NCBI RefSeq assembly: GCF_020618475.1
Contig: NZ_CP085335.1
Coordinates: 1,364,001 to 1,428,000 of the forward strand
Reading direction: 5' to 3'
Length of the DNA: 64,000 nucleotides
Source of the DNA: Haladaptatus halobius
Lineage (GTDB): Archaea; Halobacteriota; Halobacteria; Halobacteriales; Haladaptataceae
Position 1 is the first letter of the stretch; every line of letters begins with the position of its first letter. This document shows positions 62,179 to 64,000 of this stretch, in pieces. The notes under the pieces were generated by a model. The model made no database searches, was not told where the DNA came from, and saw only the letters and a program-made list of their open reading frames with translations. The position numbers and the translations under genes are program-made.

Positions 62179-62633
62179 ATGCTCAAGCCGAACTCCCGGA
62201 GATCGTCTTTGCCCGGTTCGGTCACCATCTTGATGGACCACGGGGGATTCCAGACGAGTTCGAGGTCGGCGCGCTCGACGCCCTCGACCGCGGCGACTTC
62301 TTCCTCGATTTCTTCGGTCAGCATCTTCCGCGCCGGACAACCGGTGTACGTGAGGGTCATGACGACCGTCACCTTCGTTCCGGCGGCGTCGCCGCCTTCG
62401 TGTGACTCCTCCAGTGTCTCGCACTCCACTCCGTAGATGAGCCCCAGATCGACGATACTGATGGGCATCTCGGGGTCTTCGATGTCGTAGAGGGCGTCCC
62501 AAACGCGCTTTTCGAGTCCGGTCGCTCCTTTGCCCGTGGCGGGAAGATCGTCCGGAGAGCGTCCGCCGGACGAGTAGTCGGTGTACGCGCAGGCCGTGGG
62601 TTCGGATTCGAACTCTTGTGGTCGGTTACTCAT
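62175..62633 (-). CDS. paaD: PaaD, MIP18/DUF59-type iron-sulfur assembly protein
   Basis: 152 residues. The MIP18 domain (VWDALYDIEDPEMPISIVDL, GLIYGVE, VVMTLTYTGCPARKMLTEEI) has the conserved Cys in TGCP. PaaD helps mature the diiron oxygenase of the phenylacetate pathway. It lacks the C-terminal zinc ribbon, which is encoded next to it. The ATG at 62633 overlaps the paaC end by eight bases. Confidence 0.92.
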   Translation of the reverse strand: MSNRPQEFESEPTACAYTDYSSGGRSPDDLPATGKGATGLEKRVWDALYDIEDPEMPISIVDLGLIYGVECETLEESHEGGDAAGTKVTVVMTLTYTGCPARKMLTEEIEEEVAAVEGVERADLELVWNPPWSIKMVTEPGKDDLREFGLSI

Positions 62634-63471
62634 CGTCGGGATCTGGCATGATTCGGTGGGCTTCGCTTCGCCCGAGTTCGCGGTACGATCGGGTCATGTC
62701 CTCGTGCAGGTCGAACCAGTCGTCGGTGTGGCTGCCGTCACGCCCGACATGCTCGGGGAGCAGTTCGTCCGGGTCACCGCTCTGGAGTTCCTCCGGTACG
62801 TCGATGTCCAGCGACACGAGGAACGGCACGACGATGTCGAGCCACTGTTCGCGCATCGCTTCGAGCGATTGGGTTCGAATGCCGAGTTGGTCAATCTGCT
62901 CGTCAGCTTCGCCGCCGACGAACAGCGTTAGCGCGTAGGGGAACAGTTTGTCGACCGCCGACTGCACGCGCTCTCGACCCTCGTCGTCGCTGGCGAGTCG
63001 TTCGAGCCAGTTCTGGGCGTGCTCGCGGTGGTAGTCCTCCTCGCTCAGAATCTTCGCCACTCGGTTTCCGATTCGCGGGTACGACGTTTCTTCGAGGGCT
63101 TGGAGGCTCAACTGCTCGGCCACATCGTAGAAGTATCCACGGACGATGGCGTCGGCCCAGTCGCCCGATTCGAAGGGGAGTTCTACGAGCGTCGCGTTCC
63201 GGAAGTCGCTCGGTTCGCGCTCGAAGATGAGTTCGGATTCGGTGTGGCCGAAATCCTGCAGCAGGTCGTACCAGAGGCGGGCGTGCCCGAGTTCGTCCTG
63301 CGCGATGTTCGAGATGGCGAGATCCGACTCTAGCGTCGGGGCGCGAACCTGCCACTCCGTGTAGCGTTCGGCGAGGACGAATTCGTCGTCGGCGAGGCGG
63401 TAGAGGAGCGATTCGACCGCATCTCGCTCCTCGTCACTCAGGTCGTCCGGCCCGGTGAGCTGCGCCGACAT
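62626..63471 (-). CDS. paaC: PaaC, structural subunit of phenylacetyl-CoA epoxidase
   Basis: 281 residues from ATG 63471 (GTG 63474 also in frame). Ferritin-like helices: YRLADDEFVLAERYTEWQVR, ISNIAQDELGHARLWYDLL and ILSEEDYHREHAQNWLERL. PaaC pairs with catalytic PaaA. The overlapping ends (paaB stop 63471, paaD start 62633) indicate one translationally coupled operon. Confidence 0.93.
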   Translation of the reverse strand: MSAQLTGPDDLSDEERDAVESLLYRLADDEFVLAERYTEWQVRAPTLESDLAISNIAQDELGHARLWYDLLQDFGHTESELIFEREPSDFRNATLVELPFESGDWADAIVRGYFYDVAEQLSLQALEETSYPRIGNRVAKILSEEDYHREHAQNWLERLASDDEGRERVQSAVDKLFPYALTLFVGGEADEQIDQLGIRTQSLEAMREQWLDIVVPFLVSLDIDVPEELQSGDPDELLPEHVGRDGSHTDDWFDLHEDMTRSYRELGRSEAHRIMPDPDDE

Positions 63472-63791
63472 CACGCTTCACCCCGTTGTCGGTCGGCCTC
63501 TTCCTGTTCGGCCTCCGAATTCTCGATTTCCTCCGCGAAACTGGAGTCGATGCGGTTGTACGCCATCACCCAGCGGTAGGACTTGTCCGTCGTCCCGCCG
63601 AAAGTCGTCTCGTCGGCATCGACTTCGCCGATTTCATCTTTCGGAACGACCCAGAGACTGTTCGTCGGCTTGCGCCGCCCGTGCTGAATCTGAGCGAACA
63701 TGAGCGCCATGTCGCGGTCCGGCGCGTGAACGTTGCCGCAGTGAGTGTGATACTTGCCCGCTTCCTCCTGTCGAAACACTTCCCAAATCAT
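63471..63791 (-). CDS. paaB: PaaB, small subunit of phenylacetyl-CoA epoxidase
   Basis: 106 residues: MIWEVFRQEEAGKYHTHCGN, VHAPDRDMALMFAQIQHGRR, LWVVPKDEIGEV are family hallmarks. It links the PaaAC heterodimer to the reductase. The Glu-rich tail (EEIENSEAEQEEADRQRGE) is typical of haloarchaeal versions. Starts one base after the paaA stop. Confidence 0.93.
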   Translation of the reverse strand: MIWEVFRQEEAGKYHTHCGNVHAPDRDMALMFAQIQHGRRKPTNSLWVVPKDEIGEVDADETTFGGTTDKSYRWVMAYNRIDSSFAEEIENSEAEQEEADRQRGEA

Positions 63792-63792
63792 G

Positions 63793-64000
63793 TTAATCAG
63801 CCGCCACCGGCGTGTTCGAACCGCTCGTTTCCCAGTCGTCCAGTACGTCTCGAACCCACTCGACCGCTTCCTGTGCGTTTTTACGACCGTTTATCTGTCC
63901 GACACCGGGTTCGTAGCTGTTCTTGGCGATCTGGAAGAACTCGTCCCAATCCAAGTCGTCTTCGCGCACCTTGTACGTACCCGTCTCCTCGTCGCGCTCG
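63793..64000 (-). CDS. paaA: PaaA, catalytic subunit of phenylacetyl-CoA epoxidase (C-terminus only)
   Basis: About 68 residues are inside the window: TYKVREDDLDWDEFFQIAKN, SYEPGVGQINGRKNAQEAVE, WVRDVLDDWETSGS. They match the PaaA C-terminus; the diiron-binding helices lie beyond the right edge. paaA is the first visible gene of the paaABCD operon, reading from right to left. The TAA at 63793-63795 is followed after one base by paaB. Confidence 0.9.
   Translation of the reverse strand, partial: ERDEETGTYKVREDDLDWDEFFQIAKNSYEPGVGQINGRKNAQEAVEWVRDVLDDWETSGSNTPVAAD

Overview
The window is chromosomal DNA of a haloarchaeon (class Halobacteria). Signs are high GC with strong G/C third positions, very acidic proteins, Tat signals and lipoboxes, TATA/leaderless promoters, an Orc1/Cdc6 gene beside GC-rich origin boxes, HTH-10, TrmB and HxlR regulators, a fibrillarin/Nop5 pair, GshA and ADP-forming acetyl-CoA synthetase. 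The genus cannot be fixed from the sequence alone.

Layout. 0-3 kb: 3' end of a MrfA-like helicase, a small conserved gene behind two tandem TTAGG-N4-CCTAA boxes (DtxR/SirR-like), and a membrane protein. 3-5.5 kb: decayed subtilase, RND exporter and TrmB genes. 5.5-10.5 kb: CNNM/HlyC-like protein, rhodanese lipoprotein, a TetR-MATE operon whose MATE gene has an amber codon, a small membrane protein. 10.5-16.4 kb: operon of ADP-forming acyl-CoA synthetase, phosphotransacetylase-like protein and flavoprotein; then DUF123, DUF4149 and YbaK genes. 16.4-23.7 kb: a chimeric receptor pseudogene, broken MazG-like gene, YjbQ, NCS2 permease, PfkB kinase, sugar isomerase, secreted protein. 23.8-28.9 kb: gluconate-dehydrogenase-like subunit 3 plus GMC oxidoreductase, second CNNM/CorC protein, a cupredoxin. 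29.1-31.4 kb: orc1/cdc6 and a replication origin with two outward-facing clusters of origin boxes around an AT-rich core flanked by mirrored G-tract/TATA elements. 31.5-42.9 kb: aldehyde dehydrogenase, deleted dps, RecA-like and OYE proteins, HxlR, GNAT, thiolase/DUF35 pair, SUI1, DJ-1. 43-47.4 kb: secreted protein, tyrosine recombinase with DUF5805 partner, gene-poor DNA. 47.4-52 kb: flippase and AP-superfamily hydrolase (surface glycan), secreted beta-helix protein. 52-57 kb: decayed NUDIX, kynureninase and coiled-coil genes between intact regulators. 57.7-60.4 kb: gshA, flpA, nop5. 60.6-64 kb: methyltransferase, MGMT-like protein, YwbE, and a tightly overlapped paaABCD operon with the PaaD zinc ribbon as its own ORF, running off the right edge.

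The most striking property is the number of broken genes: about a dozen in 64 kb, showing in-frame stops that mostly look like C:G to T:A changes from the expected codon, frameshifts, and deletions that fuse or gut genes, next to intact housekeeping operons. The most informative functional structure is the origin at 30.4-31.4 kb. No CRISPR array, rRNA, tRNA or complete insertion sequence was recognised.
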